Of a stretch of 64,000 bases of DNA, positions 62,786 to 64,000 are shown piece after piece; the first letter of the stretch is position 1; every line of letters begins with the position of its first letter. The DNA is taken from NCBI GenBank assembly GCA_029817715.1, contig JARUPY010000085.1, forward strand, positions 1,488,001 to 1,552,000, in the 5' to 3' direction. This DNA comes from Melastoma dodecandrum. Taxonomy: Eukaryota > Streptophyta > Magnoliopsida > Myrtales > Melastomataceae. Below the pieces are notes generated by a model. The model did not search any database and had not been told where the DNA came from. It saw only the letters and a list, made by a program, of their open reading frames with translations. Both the position numbers and the translations under genes were made by a program.

Positions 62786-62995
62786 TTACGAAACCGAAAA
62801 ATTTTTCATCTGGGAATCCAAGGAAATCTCTTCCTCCATGTGAGTTCTTACAAAAGCATCCCAGTTTGCTTGTCCAGAGAGTAAAAGCCTGTTATGGAGA
62901 AGAAGAAAAGAAAGAGAAAATGCTAGTAGATATCATAGTTGGCAACTCAGACGCAGATGATAAGCCATTGCTTTTTTACCTTTGAATGATCTCGT

Positions 62996-64000
62996 CTACT
63001 GCACGACCTGTGGAATCTTGGCTAATGGATTCACGATGAATCCGGGTTTATTACCCCGTGGTCGGAACCTCCGGATTTCCGCGTTAGTCGCTTCATTATT
63101 GCAGCTCTTGTCTCCTTGGAACCTCTCCGAGAGAAACGATGGAGTCAATCTCGAAGAAGATGAGGACCGTCCCTCGGGTTTCCTCCAGAACTTTGTACCC
63201 AGGAAATCACCCGGCAGCAAGCAACAAGAGGCACCCACATCCGAGGTTGAGCGGCCATTAGTCATCCTTCCGCTTGTTACTGCCAAGTCGTATGATATCT
63301 CATCCAATGCCATCTCTAAACCGTGTACTCGTGTCTCCAAAGATCTCATCCCGTTCTGAGAGCTTCCCATAAATTTCTACGTGACATGAGAGATGGATGA
63401 TTCACTTATTAACCACTGAATAAGAACCAGATTTTCACTCCACGAAGAAAACTTCGGAGATAGAACTAACCTGCAGGAGGTCTAACAGACTAGACTGCTG
63501 CTTCTCTATCTGGAGGAGTTGACTGCGGATCGTTGACAAATCTTCACAATCACCACGACTTTGATGGAGATAATCAGCGCTGATGCTCCCCACAACGGCC
63601 GACTCTGGGCTTTCCTCATCCAGAGAAGGAGCAAGGCGTGATCCTGACCTTAACCCAAAAAATTGGTGCACATTTTCATCCGAACTCTTCCTGTACAGAG
63701 CCCTCCTAGTTTCGGGCTTAGAAACCTCAAAGCTTGAATTGCCTTTGGTAACTGGTATGATATTTTCATCCCTTTCCTTGAGTTTGGCTTCATTACCGCC
63801 CTTGGACTGATGCGTGTTAGAAACAGAGATTTCTACCTTCCAGGGCTTCTTTGTGGGAAGCGCAGGACTCGTGCTCTTGCATCCATTCCTCCTCCTTTCA
63901 GAGAGACAGTCGGGCGAAGTAAACTGGTTGAGTGGGCTCTGCCTTTTCCTAATTGGAGGGCGTGAGGGATTTGCCGAAGGGGAACTTTTCGGTGCTCCAC
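62996..64000 (-). CDS. TORTIFOLIA1-like microtubule-associated protein, 3' part; gene runs off the right edge
   Basis: Two exons are clear: 64000-63471 and 63376-63008, both in phase 0. Exon 1 carries the conserved block SFEVSKPETRRALYRKSSDE and ends DLSTIRSQLLQIEKQQSSLL. Exon 2 continues with MGSSQNGMRSLETRVHGLEM then ALDEISYDLAVTSGRM. This coiled segment is typical of TOR1L/SPIRAL2-like proteins, which bind cortical microtubules through N-terminal HEAT repeats (outside this window) and control growth direction. After FIVNPLAKIPQ the frame either runs on to a TAG at 62998-62996 (adding VVQ) or is spliced at the GT at 63007-63006 to a possible exon at 62888-62786. I cannot decide between them, so the C-terminus is uncertain. 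Confidence 0.85.

Noticed and set aside
62786..62888. Extra 3' exon of the TORTIFOLIA1-like gene
   Set aside because: A good acceptor exists at 62889, but the phase-0 translation shows nothing I recognise, so it is mentioned only as an alternative C-terminus.

Overview
This is plant nuclear DNA, almost certainly from a eudicot. The genes have many short introns with GT-AG (rarely GC-AG) borders. The families are plant-specific: an NPF transporter, a plant P3A proton pump, a CDPK, a galectin-domain GT31, a bHLH79-type factor, a SHAQKYF MYB and a TORTIFOLIA1-like protein. The spacers hold Ty1-copia retrotransposons. I cannot name the species from sequence alone.

Layout from left to right. At 1-1362 is the 5' part of a KAO-like cytochrome P450 gene (minus strand). 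Upstream of it, 1872-11771 is a second, dead copy of the same P450, broken by two separate copia insertions: a young full-length element (2813-8217, plus) and a short element with only gag and protease (8860-11420, minus). After about 3 kb of AT-rich spacer comes an NPF2-type transporter (14886-16910, plus). It converges on a 21-exon plasma-membrane H+-ATPase (17182-21984, minus), which encodes 956 residues and has two GC-AG introns. A CDPK (24029-27076, minus) follows. Next is a BCS1/ASD-like AAA-ATPase pseudogene (27819-34503, minus), split by a decayed copia element with a perfect 5-bp target duplication (29041-34169). A candidate MITE lies at about 35195-35791. A hydroxyproline O-galactosyltransferase gene of 666 residues occupies 36238-39287 (minus).

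From 40207 to 51669 lies an 11.46-kb SIRE-type copia element with two 1874-bp LTRs, gag-pol and an envelope-like ORF. A GC-tract-rich spacer follows. The last genes are a bHLH79-like gene (55631-57641, plus), a 1450-bp nearly fully palindromic foldback element with a perfect 10-bp target duplication (58372-59821), a MYB repressor-type gene (60246-61645, minus) and the 3' part of a TORTIFOLIA1-like gene (62996-64000, minus).

The most unusual signal is in the SIRE element. Its LTR, leader and non-coding 3' region carry two families of short hairpins whose stems differ from unit to unit while staying complementary. One is a 22-bp tandem array (41226-41429). The other is a dispersed CAGAA...TCTG family (41505-42715, 49579-49690). 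This compensatory pattern is what conserved RNA or DNA secondary structure would produce, and I do not recall a description of it.

The genes are ordinary single-copy neighbours and do not form one pathway. Loosely related pairs are the proton pump and the proton-coupled NPF transporter, and the Ca2+-dependent kinase. Two transcription-factor genes converge on the foldback element, so read-through from either could enter its hairpin. All exon models are read by eye from splice signals and family knowledge; no database search was run.
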